Notes under the pieces: model-generated
Told to the model about the DNA's origin: nothing
Seen by the model: the letters and a program-made list of their open reading frames with translations, nothing else
The model's database searches: none
Part shown: positions 7,323-14,764 of the stretch, piece by piece
Layout of the letters: each line of letters starts with the position of its first letter
Position numbering within the stretch: position 1 is the stretch's first letter
NCBI GenBank assembly: GCA_040376995.1
Contig: JBEIPP010000066.1
Coordinates: forward strand, 1-15,798
Direction: 5' to 3'
Length of the DNA: 15,798 bases
DNA from: UBA4416 sp040376995
GTDB taxonomy: Bacteria; Bacteroidota; Bacteroidia; B-17B0; Aurantibacillaceae
Program-made: the position numbers and the translations under genes

Positions 7323-7922
7323 TTAAATATATATTTCGACTTTTTTCTCTTCTAACATTTTCTTTAGATTAATTAATGCGTAGCGCATTCTGCCTAAAGA
7401 TGTATTTATTGAAACATTAGTCATTTCAGAAATTTCTTTAAAACTCATATCGTAATAGGTTCTCATAATTACTACTTCTTTTTGATCCTGAGGTAAATCA
7501 TTTACAATAGAACGAATGGTTTCTTTAAAATGTTGAGTTTCTTCTGTGTTCTTAGAAGTATTACTTTCTTCTGGAATAATATCAAAAATACTTGTTTCCT
7601 CCCCCTCATCATTGTATATAGTCGAAATAGTAGGCATTTTCTTTACTTTTCTAAAATGATCGATGATTAAGTTTTTTGCAATACGTAAAATCCAAGGTAA
7701 AAATTTACCTTCTTCATTATACTGCTGCTTTTTTAAGGTTTGAATAACTTTAAAAAATGTTTCTTGAAACACATCTTCGGTTAATGCTTTATTACGAGTA
7801 ATTAAATAGATGTACGAAAAAATTCGGCGCTTATGACGCTTAACAAGAACTGAAAGGGATTCTTCATTACCATTCATATAGAGCTTAACAAGCTCATTAT
7901 CAGAAAGAAGTTTCATAGACAT
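7323..7922 (-). CDS. ECF-type sigma-70 family RNA polymerase sigma factor
   Basis: This is an alternative sigma factor that would direct RNA polymerase to a specific promoter set. The 199-residue protein has sigma region 2 at about 20-90 (LVKRHKRRIFSYIY, then TEDVFQETFFKVI and FLPWILRIAKNLIIDHFRK) and region 4 at about 135-190 (LPQDQKEVVIMRTYYDMSFKEISEMTNVSINTSLGRMRYAL), separated by an acidic linker (DEGEETSIFDIIPEE). Region 3 is absent, as in ECF sigmas. No anti-sigma gene with a membrane segment lies beside it, so control is not by the usual adjacent anti-sigma. The start at 7922 is followed by a second ATG two codons later (MSMKLL), which is equally possible. It lies 146 bases downstream of the H1-like/START gene on the same strand. 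The target regulon cannot be read from the sequence. Confidence 0.93.
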   Translation of the reverse strand: MSMKLLSDNELVKLYMNGNEESLSVLVKRHKRRIFSYIYLITRNKALTEDVFQETFFKVIQTLKKQQYNEEGKFLPWILRIAKNLIIDHFRKVKKMPTISTIYNDEGEETSIFDIIPEESNTSKNTEETQHFKETIRSIVNDLPQDQKEVVIMRTYYDMSFKEISEMTNVSINTSLGRMRYALINLKKMLEEKKVEIYI

Positions 7923-8026
7923 AGGACTACAATTAAATTATTGATTCAATAAAAATTTAAGTAGAAGTCTATGCGATGGTAATTACGTTTTTGGGTTAAT
8001 AATACTCGAATTTAAGATTTTTTTAC

Positions 8027-8047
8027 AAAATCAAATTGTTAATTTGA
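8027..8047 (-). terminator. Weak hairpin after the H1-like/START gene
   Basis: TCAAATT (8031-8037) and AATTTGA (8041-8047) form a perfect 7-base stem with a 3-base loop. On the minus strand it is followed by TTTTGT, so it may end the upstream gene. The stem is mostly A-T, so an operator-like palindrome for the sigma factor gene is an alternative. The rest of 7923-8068 shows no gene. Confidence 0.35.
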
Positions 8048-8068
8048 GCGAAACTATGTTTTTAATTA

Positions 8069-8974
8069 TTAAAAGAATGATCCTAACACGTGAAGTAATT
8101 TATCAACTTGGCTATGCCATAACAATCTAGCAGATACTTCATCTGCTTTATCCGATGCAAAGTCAGTAATTATTAATGATATGTCATTTGTTAACTCATC
8201 TTTTTGTATTCTAAATTCGAAATAACTACCATCATTTTTATCTAACCATTGGTATCTGATTAATTGAGGAGGAACTTCTTTTACCAATTTAGCTTGCTGA
8301 ACTTGACCATCCCAATCAAAAGTAAAAACACCATCTCTAATATTTACATCGTCACAAAACCACTCTGATAATCCACTTTCGGTACTTACAAATTCAAATA
8401 CCATATCTTCTGATGCTCTAATAACAAACTCCATTTCAAACTTACCAGCTGGTTCTTTAACTGCTTTTGTTGAAGCTATATTAGAATCTACATTTCTAAA
8501 AGTAGTTGGAGCAACAATTTGTTTTTTAACAGGAGCTGGTTTTTCCTTTTTAATATTAACCAGTTTTTCAGGCTTAACCACTGGAGTTTTTACTACAACT
8601 GGTTTTTCAATTTTAACTGATTTAGAAGAAACAACCTTAACTGGTTTAGCCACTTTTTTTGGGGCCACTTTTTTTACTGGCTTAGAAGCTTTAACAACAA
8701 CCTTTTTAACTGGTTTAGCGACTTTTTTTGGCGCAACCTTTTTAATGATAGCTTTTTTAGCAACCACCTTATTAACTATTTTTTTAGGAGCAACCTTTTT
8801 ACCAACTACTTTCTTAATAGTTTTTTTAGCAACTGCTTTAGGTTTAACAGTCGACTTTTTTACTGACTTAGCCTTAGCAGCTGTTTTAATTACCTTTTTC
8901 TTAGCAACTGTTTTTACCACTTTTTTAGAAGTTGCTTTTTTGTTTTTTGACGAAGCCTTAGTTTTTGTCGACAT
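8069..8974 (-). CDS. Fusion of histone-H1-like lysine-rich tail and START-like domain
   Basis: The C-terminal part (about 178-301) matches the START-like domain protein of Bacteroidota: KFEMEFVIRAS at the start, ESGLSEWFCDDVN, then FEFRIQKDELTNDISLIITDFA and a terminal LLWHSQVDKLLHVLGSFF. Such proteins are usually about 125-130 residues; they have the SRPBCC helix-grip fold, whose members bind hydrophobic ligands, but the specific ligand is unknown. The preceding tail is unlike this: residues 1-120 hold 45 lysines with no Asp, Glu or Arg, mostly Lys, Ala, Val and Pro, in KKVAPKKVAKPVKK-like repeats as in bacterial H1-like nucleoid proteins (Hc1/AlgP type). Residues 121-177 form a linker. No internal Met near the domain start offers an alternative initiation, and the frame is uninterrupted, so the fusion is real in this sequence. 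Likely a cytoplasmic, DNA- or RNA-associated protein; this is inference. Confidence 0.88.
   Translation of the reverse strand: MSTKTKASSKNKKATSKKVVKTVAKKKVIKTAAKAKSVKKSTVKPKAVAKKTIKKVVGKKVAPKKIVNKVVAKKAIIKKVAPKKVAKPVKKVVVKASKPVKKVAPKKVAKPVKVVSSKSVKIEKPVVVKTPVVKPEKLVNIKKEKPAPVKKQIVAPTTFRNVDSNIASTKAVKEPAGKFEMEFVIRASEDMVFEFVSTESGLSEWFCDDVNIRDGVFTFDWDGQVQQAKLVKEVPPQLIRYQWLDKNDGSYFEFRIQKDELTNDISLIITDFASDKADEVSARLLWHSQVDKLLHVLGSFF
8638..8743 (-). repeat. Internal direct repeats coding for the KKVAPKKVAKPVK motif
   Basis: Two copies of about 36 bases (8638-8673 and 8707-8742), 69 bases apart, match at about 32 of 36 positions. They encode the same peptide motif with synonymous or conservative changes. 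The 69-base period (23 codons) keeps the frame, which points to duplication within the lysine-rich tail. Confidence 0.7.
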
Positions 8975-9092
8975 AACCTGTTTATTTTTCCGGCAATATA
9001 TAAAAAAAATAGATAAGTTGAAATTTTAAATATTAAAAAAACGCATCATTTTTAAAAAGTTTCTCTTTTTTAGGGAAAATCAAGTAAAAAAT

Positions 9093-9100
9093 TACCTTTG
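9093..9100 (+). promoter_or_regulatory. -7 promoter box of the mutL operon (TACCTTTG), predicting a leaderless mRNA
   Basis: TACCTTTG exactly fits TAnnTTTG, and the 11-base TTACCTTTGCG around it is shared with the der promoter. The mutL ATG starts 4 bases after the box, so transcription should begin at or next to the A of the start codon. No -33 TTG is convincing. Confidence 0.65.
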
Positions 9101-9104
9101 CGCC

Positions 9105-10979
9105 ATGCAAAATGTAATCACCCTTTTACCTGACAGTGTAGCTAATCAAATAGCTGCTGGCGAGGTTGTTCAACGCCCCGCCTCTATTGTAAAAGAATTG
9201 TTAGAAAATGCCATTGATGCCAAGGCTACTTTTATTAAATTAATTGTAAAAGATGCTGGTAAAACCCTTGTTCAGGTGATTGATAATGGCGTAGGAATGA
9301 ACCCTGTAGATGCACGTATGGCATTTGAACGTCATGCAACCTCTAAAATTAAAAAAGCAGAAGACTTATTTCAATTACATACCAAAGGATTTAGAGGTGA
9401 AGCTCTAGCAAGTATTGCAGCTGTGGCTCAAGTTGAGTTAAAAACCAAACGTGAGGAAGATATTGTTGGGCAATTAATTGAAATTGAAGGCAATAAATTC
9501 ATCCGTCAAGAAGAGTGCCAGGCACCAACAGGTTCTTCATTTAGCGTTAAAAATTTATTTTTTAATATTCCTGCTCGTCGCAATTTTTTAAAAGACGATA
9601 GTGTTGAATTAAAACACATTATTGATGAATTTGAACGTGTTTGTTTGCCTCATGCCAACATTCATTTTCAATTATATAGTAATGGAAATGAAATTTATAA
9701 TTTACCACCTGCTACTTTAATTGAACGCATCTCTGGATTATTTAGCAAAAACTTACAAGGCAAACTCGTTCAGATAAACGAAGATACGGATGTGGTTAAA
9801 ATATCAGGATACGTTGGTAAACCTGAAAATGCTAAAAAAAGAAGAGGAGATCAATACTTTTTTGTAAACGACCGTTTTATTAAAAGCCCGTATTTACATC
9901 ATTCTATTGCCGAAGCTTACAGAGAATTAATTGCTAACGATGCGCATCCTGCTTACTATTTATTTTTAGAAGTAAATCCCGAATTTATTGACATCAATAT
10001 TCATCCAACCAAAACCGAAATCAAATTTCAGGATGAAAAAATAATATATGCCTTATTACATAGCGCTGTAAAACGAGCCTTAGGAAAAGCTAACCTTGCC
10101 CCTAGCCTTGATTTTAATAGTGAAATGAGTTTTGATATTGATTACACAAAATCTGTATCAGCACCCACAGTAACTGTTAATCCAGACTATAATCCGTTTT
10201 CAACTAGTACTTCTAAATCATCATCAGGTGGTAGCTCTTATTATAAACAACCTTTTGAGAGTGAGCAACAAAAACATAATAAACATCCCGATAGCTATCG
10301 GGACTGGGAAAGTTTATATCAGAATTATGCCAATACTGATTATAAGGGAGAAAACGAAAACTTGCAGTTAGAAAAAAAAGCCGAGCAAACACAGATAGAG
10401 CATGATATTTTTTCAACTAAAGGATTTCAGTTATATAATAAATATATTATCTCAGCTCATGAAAACGGCTTATTGGTAATAGACCAACAACGTGCTCACG
10501 AACGTATTTTGTACGAACATTATATAGCTACAAAAGATAAGAATGCGGCTTCATCGTCGCAACAAGTATTGTTTCCAGTTACCATTGAGTTAACGCCAAA
10601 CGATTATGTGTTATTAGAAAGTTTAATGCCTCATTTTAAATTATTAGGTTTTGAAATTGAACCTTTTGGTAAAAACACGGTTGTAGTTCAAGGAACTCCA
10701 GCAGAATTAGGAGAATTTAACACTCAAGAGATGATAGAAGGTATCTTAGAAACTTATAAATTAAATACCTTTGACCTGAAGATTGACCCATTTGAAAACA
10801 TGTGTAAGAGTATGGCTAAAAGTGCGGGTATTAAATATGGCAAAACATTAGATGATCAAGAAATAGCATTAATGCTCGAACATTTATTTAATTGCGAAAA
10901 CCCAATGTATAGTCCAAATGGAAAGCCTGTGATTATGGAAATGAGTAGATTAGAACTGGATGCTTTTTTTAAGAAGTAA
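9105..10979 (+). CDS. mutL: DNA mismatch repair protein MutL
   Basis: MutL couples mismatch recognition by MutS to strand incision and removal. Length 624 is typical. The N-terminal GHKL ATPase is intact: NQIAAGEVV, general base Glu31 and Mg-binding Asn35 in ELLENAIDA, DNGVGM (60-65) and TKGFRGEAL. The transducer domain runs to about 330 and a poorly conserved linker covers about 340-440. The C-terminal dimerisation/endonuclease domain follows. Oddities: the metal-binding motif DQHAxxExxxxE reads DQQRAHERILYE (460-471), with Gln462 in place of His, and the CPHGRP motif reads SPNGKP (603-608), lacking both Cys and His, so nicking activity is questionable. Also, residues 395-399 (PDSYR) in the linker are encoded by the same palindrome as in uvrA. 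It starts a run of five closely spaced genes; the first rhomboid begins 9 bases after its stop. Confidence 0.97.
   Translation: MQNVITLLPDSVANQIAAGEVVQRPASIVKELLENAIDAKATFIKLIVKDAGKTLVQVIDNGVGMNPVDARMAFERHATSKIKKAEDLFQLHTKGFRGEALASIAAVAQVELKTKREEDIVGQLIEIEGNKFIRQEECQAPTGSSFSVKNLFFNIPARRNFLKDDSVELKHIIDEFERVCLPHANIHFQLYSNGNEIYNLPPATLIERISGLFSKNLQGKLVQINEDTDVVKISGYVGKPENAKKRRGDQYFFVNDRFIKSPYLHHSIAEAYRELIANDAHPAYYLFLEVNPEFIDINIHPTKTEIKFQDEKIIYALLHSAVKRALGKANLAPSLDFNSEMSFDIDYTKSVSAPTVTVNPDYNPFSTSTSKSSSGGSSYYKQPFESEQQKHNKHPDSYRDWESLYQNYANTDYKGENENLQLEKKAEQTQIEHDIFSTKGFQLYNKYIISAHENGLLVIDQQRAHERILYEHYIATKDKNAASSSQQVLFPVTIELTPNDYVLLESLMPHFKLLGFEIEPFGKNTVVVQGTPAELGEFNTQEMIEGILETYKLNTFDLKIDPFENMCKSMAKSAGIKYGKTLDDQEIALMLEHLFNCENPMYSPNGKPVIMEMSRLELDAFFKK
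10286..10303. repeat. Perfect 18-base palindrome inside mutL (copy 2 of the CCCGATAGCTATCGGG family)
   Basis: TCCCGATAGCTATCGGGA is self-complementary, and its inner 16 bases equal those at 368-383 in uvrA. It lies in the variable interdomain linker of MutL and is read in frame as Pro-Asp-Ser-Tyr-Arg, the same frame as in uvrA. Flanking bases differ from the uvrA copy, so the repeated unit is only the palindrome. Confidence 0.9.
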
Positions 10980-10988
10980 TAATAAATT

Positions 10989-11609
10989 ATGAGTTTTCAA
11001 GAATTTAAACCAAGACAGTTTCAGCAGTTACCAATGGTGGTTAAAAATATTTTAATCATTAATGTCGTATTATTTGCTGCCAAATTTTTCATGGCGGGTA
11101 AGATTGATTTGGATCGTTATCTGGATTTATTTCCAATTGGAACTGAATATTTTAAACCTCACCAATTTATTACCTACATGTTTATGCATGCCGACCTTTC
11201 TCATATTTTTTTAAATATGTTAGCGGTTTACATGTTTGGTTCTATATTAGAAAACATTTGGGGTTCAAAACGTTTTTTAAATTTCTATTTATTGTGTGGT
11301 TTAGGTGCTGCTGCTTTACAATTAGCTATTAGTGCTTTTCATAATGAATATACTATTTTATTAGGAGCGTCTGGCTCTGTGTTTGGTTTATTGGTGGCTT
11401 TTGCCATGATGTTCCCAAATACTGAATTACAATTATATTTTGTTATTCCTGTAAAGGCAAAATTTTTGGTCATAGGATACGCCTTATTTGAATTATACAA
11501 TGGTTTTTTCGCGCATGATAATGTCGCTCATTTTGCTCATCTTGGTGGCCTATTAGTTGGCGTAATAATCATGTTAATTTGGAAACGTAATAAAAATTTT
11601 TTCTTTTAA
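10989..11609 (+). CDS. Rhomboid-family intramembrane serine protease, catalytically complete
   Basis: Rhomboids cleave transmembrane segments inside the inner membrane. The 206-residue protein has about six membrane segments, beginning at residues 18-36 (VKNILIINVVLFAAKFF). The hallmark motifs are present: FMHADLSHIFLNM in the second segment region, GASG with catalytic Ser128 in the fourth, and AHFAHLGG with catalytic His184 in the sixth. It lacks an extra domain. It follows mutL by 9 bases and precedes a second rhomboid by 6, so it is presumably co-transcribed with both. The substrate is not deducible. From memory, rhomboid genes follow mutL in other Bacteroidota too, so the pairing is probably a conserved order rather than a functional link to mismatch repair. 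Confidence 0.95.
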   Translation: MSFQEFKPRQFQQLPMVVKNILIINVVLFAAKFFMAGKIDLDRYLDLFPIGTEYFKPHQFITYMFMHADLSHIFLNMLAVYMFGSILENIWGSKRFLNFYLLCGLGAAALQLAISAFHNEYTILLGASGSVFGLLVAFAMMFPNTELQLYFVIPVKAKFLVIGYALFELYNGFFAHDNVAHFAHLGGLLVGVIIMLIWKRNKNFFF

Positions 11610-11615
11610 ATCTTT

Positions 11616-12443
11616 ATGTCCTTTATACAAAACATAAAAAATGAACTTCAAAGGCACAGTAAGCTTACCGTTTTATTAATCGTAAACATTTCTATTTTCT
11701 TTATCATTAATATTAGTTCTGGTATCTTTCAATCCAATTTTATTACTCTAAACTTGGCTTTGCCATTAAACTTGAATGAGTTTGTATTTAAATTTTGGAC
11801 CTTGTTTACTTACATGTTTTCTCATAAAGATTTAGGTCATGTTTTTTATAACTTGCTACTTCTGTATTTTTCGGCACAAACTTTTTTAAGCTTTTTATCC
11901 GAAAAAAAACTAGTATATGTTTACGTTATGAGTGGTTTAATGGGCGGCATCATTCTATTGATTCTTTCTGCCATTTTCCCTGGCACATTTGAATATTCTA
12001 TTTTATTTGGAGCGTCTGCGGCTGTTTTAGGAATTGTTACTAGCTTAGCTTTATATATCCCTAATTTGCCTGTTAGTTTATTTGGCATCATAGAAATGAA
12101 GTATAAATATTATGCGTTATTAATTTTTGCAGTTTCAACGATTATTGATTTTAATATAAATACTGGCGGAAAAATATCTCACTTTGGAGGAGCATTTTTT
12201 GGTTTATTTTTTGGTTACATGCTTAAAAACGGAAAAGATATATCCGAGTTAACATTCTTTAAGAGATCAAAAAAAACAAACCTTAAAGTGGTACACTCCA
12301 ACAAAAACTCAAAAGCCCATGAGCAAAGCCATAGCAACCAACAAACCATAGATACTTTATTAGATAAAATTTCAAAAAATGGTTATGAAAGTCTTAGTAA
12401 AGCAGAAAAAGAACTCCTGTTTAAACTTTCTCAGAAAAAATAG
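11616..12443 (+). CDS. Second rhomboid-family protein with altered GxSG motif and DUF6576-like tail
   Basis: This is a 275-residue paralogue of the preceding rhomboid. The membrane part (about 18-205) has the family layout, with YMFSHKDLGHVFYNLLLLY in the second-segment region. The active-site loop reads GASAAVLG: Ser134 is present, but the Gly after it, which helps form the oxyanion hole, is Ala. His189 is present in ISHFGGAFFG. Activity may therefore be retained or altered. The hydrophilic C-terminal tail (about 210-275) ends in DTLLDKISKNGYESLSKAEKELLFKLSQKK, resembling the short DUF6576 domain found on Bacteroidota rhomboids, and would lie in the cytoplasm. It begins 6 bases after the first rhomboid's stop; the next gene begins 39 bases after its own. 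Tandem duplication followed by divergence is the likely origin. Confidence 0.92.
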   Translation: MSFIQNIKNELQRHSKLTVLLIVNISIFFIINISSGIFQSNFITLNLALPLNLNEFVFKFWTLFTYMFSHKDLGHVFYNLLLLYFSAQTFLSFLSEKKLVYVYVMSGLMGGIILLILSAIFPGTFEYSILFGASAAVLGIVTSLALYIPNLPVSLFGIIEMKYKYYALLIFAVSTIIDFNINTGGKISHFGGAFFGLFFGYMLKNGKDISELTFFKRSKKTNLKVVHSNKNSKAHEQSHSNQQTIDTLLDKISKNGYESLSKAEKELLFKLSQKK

Positions 12444-12482
12444 GTACGGTTATTGAAAATATTATCTAAATTGTAGCCAATT

Positions 12483-14027
12483 ATGTTAAAGTATTTTCTT
12501 GCTATAAGTTGTTTTTCGTTTTCGTTAGCGGTTGCTCAACCTGGCAAATCTAACTACGAAATTGCAGATGCTGATGAGCACTATAATCATCATAATTTTT
12601 TAATGGCTCTTCCTATCTACAAAGAGTTATTAAAAACAGACAAAAACAATGCTACAATTCAATACAAAATTGCCGAATGCTATTTAAAAACTCATATTAA
12701 TAAATCTGAAGCTATTAAGTATTTAGAGTTTTGTTCTAAAGACCCAAAAGTAGATCCAAATGTGTGGTTAAGATTAGGTGAGGCTTATAGATTATCAAAT
12801 AAAATAGACGATGCCATTAAAGCGTTTGAAAAATACAAAGAACTCGCAGCTAAAAAGAAAAAAACAGCAGATAGAGAACTTGAGATTTGTAATAACGCCA
12901 AAACATTAATGCTTAATCCTGTTAATGTTTCTTTCACTAATTTAGGAAAAGAAATTAATTCTGAATTTGCCGATTATTATCCTTGGATTACTCAAGACGA
13001 AAGTTTTTTAGCATTCACTACTCGACGTAAAGGACAAACGGCAGGAAAAGTTGAAGAAGATGGATATTACGCTTCTGACATTTATACATCAAAAGTAGAA
13101 GCTGGAAATTGGATTAAAGCAGAAAACCCTGGTCCTAAAATCAACTCCTCATTAGATGAACAAGTTGTTGGCCTTAAAGCTAATGGTTCCGAAATGCTTA
13201 TTTATGTTGATCATATTGATAAATATGGAGATATCTATTTATCATCTAAAAAAAATGGAACTTGGTCAAAATACCTACCCTTTCCTGAACATATTAATAA
13301 AAAAATAGAATACTCTGCTTCTATTAGTGCCGATGGCAATACATTGTTTTTTGTTAGAGGCGAAGACAAAAACGCCCAAACAGATATTTATATCTGTAGA
13401 AAACTACCAAACGGAAACTGGAGCGAACCATTTAAAATGGGTGCAGAAATAAATACAGAGTACCATGAAGACTTTCCCTATTTATCAACAGATGGAGTAA
13501 CTCTTTATTTTTCATCAGAGGGACACAATACCATGGGTGGTTTTGATTTATTTAAAAGTGTTTGGAATCCAGAAGAAAATACTTGGACAAAAGCAGAAAA
13601 CCTAGGGTATCCAGTTAACACAACAGATGAAGACAGAAGTATTAGTTTAACTCCTGATAATAGAGTTGGGTATATCAGTGCATGTAGGCCAGGAGGACAA
13701 GGAGATTTAGATATTTATAGAATAAAATTTAACGACATCAATCAAAAGCTTACTTTGTATTTAGGAAATGTTATGTTAGGAGATTCATTAAATATACCAA
13801 AGGAATATGTTGCAAATATTTTAGCAGTAAATACAAATAGTAATGAAGAGTTTAACTTTATTCCAAACTCTAAAAATGGAAAATTTGTAATGGCGTTACC
13901 TGCTGGAACATATAATATTACTGTAACATCTGATGGTTATATCGAATTTAAAGACAAGTTAACTGTATCTGATTTAGGATTACCTATTGCAGAAGAAAAG
14001 AAAAACTATAAACTCGCCAAGCAATAA
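12483..14027 (+). CDS. Exported TPR and PD40 beta-propeller protein (PorE-like, without an OmpA domain)
   Basis: The 514-residue protein has an N-terminal signal peptide (LKYFLAISCFSFSLAVAQ, likely cleavage after residue 19, no lipobox Cys). Residues about 25-140 are TPR-like helices (ADEHYNHHNFLMALPIYKELLKTDKNNATIQYKIAECYL...). About 150-430 holds PD40/WD40-like blades, with recurring INxxxDE...LxxDGxxLYFxS...G.DIY units. About 430-510 is a beta-sandwich of PEGA/carboxypeptidase-regulatory type (ALPAGTYNITVTSDGYIEF). The TPR-propeller-sandwich order is that of T9SS protein PorE and related outer-membrane-associated proteins, but those end in an OmpA-like peptidoglycan-binding domain, which is missing here. 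Probably periplasmic; its partner is unknown. The stop overlaps the next start by one base (TAATG), implying translational coupling to the DUF4159 gene. Confidence 0.88.
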   Translation: MLKYFLAISCFSFSLAVAQPGKSNYEIADADEHYNHHNFLMALPIYKELLKTDKNNATIQYKIAECYLKTHINKSEAIKYLEFCSKDPKVDPNVWLRLGEAYRLSNKIDDAIKAFEKYKELAAKKKKTADRELEICNNAKTLMLNPVNVSFTNLGKEINSEFADYYPWITQDESFLAFTTRRKGQTAGKVEEDGYYASDIYTSKVEAGNWIKAENPGPKINSSLDEQVVGLKANGSEMLIYVDHIDKYGDIYLSSKKNGTWSKYLPFPEHINKKIEYSASISADGNTLFFVRGEDKNAQTDIYICRKLPNGNWSEPFKMGAEINTEYHEDFPYLSTDGVTLYFSSEGHNTMGGFDLFKSVWNPEENTWTKAENLGYPVNTTDEDRSISLTPDNRVGYISACRPGGQGDLDIYRIKFNDINQKLTLYLGNVMLGDSLNIPKEYVANILAVNTNSNEEFNFIPNSKNGKFVMALPAGTYNITVTSDGYIEFKDKLTVSDLGLPIAEEKKNYKLAKQ

Positions 14028-14695
14028 TGTATAGGATTATTTACATCTTAATCATTTTCTTTTATGCAAAAACGCCTTCTGTTATTGCTCAATCTTATCA
14101 AATAGGAATATTAAAATATAGCGGAGGTGGAGATTGGTATGCCAACTTAGAAACATCTGTTCCAAATTTGATTAAATATTGTAATACAACTATTAAAACT
14201 AACATCAATCCAGAACAAGCCATTGTAGAAGTTGGAAGTATTGATATTTTCAATTACCCATTTATTCACATGACAGGTCATGGAAATGTTTTATTTTCTA
14301 ATCAAGAAGCTGAAAACCTAAGAAAGTACCTAGCAGGTGGAGGTTTTCTTCATGTGTCGGATAATTACGGAATGGATAAATTTATTAGAAGTGAACTAAA
14401 AAAAGTATTTCCTGAATTAGAATTAGTTGAACTTCCTTACTCTCACCCTATTTATCATCAAATCTATAATTTTGACAAAGGATTACCTAAGATTCATGAA
14501 CATGATCGTAAAGCCCCACAAGGTTTTGGTTTAATTTATAAAGGACGTTTAGTGTGCTTTTATGATTTTGAATGTGACCTAGGAGATGGATGGGAAAGTT
14601 ACGATATCCATAAAGATAGCCAAGAAGCTAGAGAAAAAGCTTTAAAAATGGGTGCTAATATTATTAGCTACGTATTTTTAAATTCAGGTAAATAA
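14027..14695 (+). CDS. Exported DUF4159 domain protein
   Basis: A signal peptide (hydrophobic 4-13, likely cleavage after VIAQ at residue 22) precedes a DUF4159 domain covering nearly all of the 222 residues. Family landmarks are MTGHGNVLFS, EAENLRKYLAGGGFLHVSDNYG, FPELELVELPYSHPIYHQ, GLPKIHEHDRKAPQGFGL and FYDFECDLGDGWE. DUF4159 has a glutamine-amidotransferase-like fold by family description, but its biochemical function is not known. The ATG lies within the stop codon of the upstream PD40 gene, so the two are translationally coupled and probably act in the same envelope process. It is the last gene of the mutL run and is followed by a terminator 24 bases on. Confidence 0.9.
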   Translation: MYRIIYILIIFFYAKTPSVIAQSYQIGILKYSGGGDWYANLETSVPNLIKYCNTTIKTNINPEQAIVEVGSIDIFNYPFIHMTGHGNVLFSNQEAENLRKYLAGGGFLHVSDNYGMDKFIRSELKKVFPELELVELPYSHPIYHQIYNFDKGLPKIHEHDRKAPQGFGLIYKGRLVCFYDFECDLGDGWESYDIHKDSQEAREKALKMGANIISYVFLNSGK

Positions 14696-14718
14696 TTTTA
14701 TAAAAGCATTAAACTTAA

Positions 14719-14750
14719 AAAAGCCATCCAATAATGAATGGCTTTTGTTT
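14719..14750. terminator. Bidirectional terminator between DUF4159 and ferredoxin genes
   Basis: AAAAGCCAT (14719-14727) pairs with ATGGCTTTT (14738-14746) around a 10-base loop. T-rich tracts follow on both strands (TTTTGTTTT on plus, TTTTTT on minus), so it can serve the convergent ferredoxin gene as well as the mutL run. Confidence 0.82.
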
Positions 14751-14764
14751 TATTTAAACTTGTT

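Noticed and set aside
8600..8960. CRISPR-like or tandem-repeat array
   Set aside because: The repeats have irregular spacing, diverge, keep the codon frame and encode a Lys-Ala-Val-Pro tail; this is a low-complexity coding repeat.
8745..9029. Plus-strand open frame of 94 codons over the lysine-rich tail
   Set aside because: It is the antisense shadow of the repetitive lysine codons; its Phe/Leu/Thr-rich composition is explained by that.
10213..10416. Minus-strand open frame across the mutL linker palindrome
   Set aside because: It reads through the palindrome only because that sequence is self-complementary and open in this frame; no other support.
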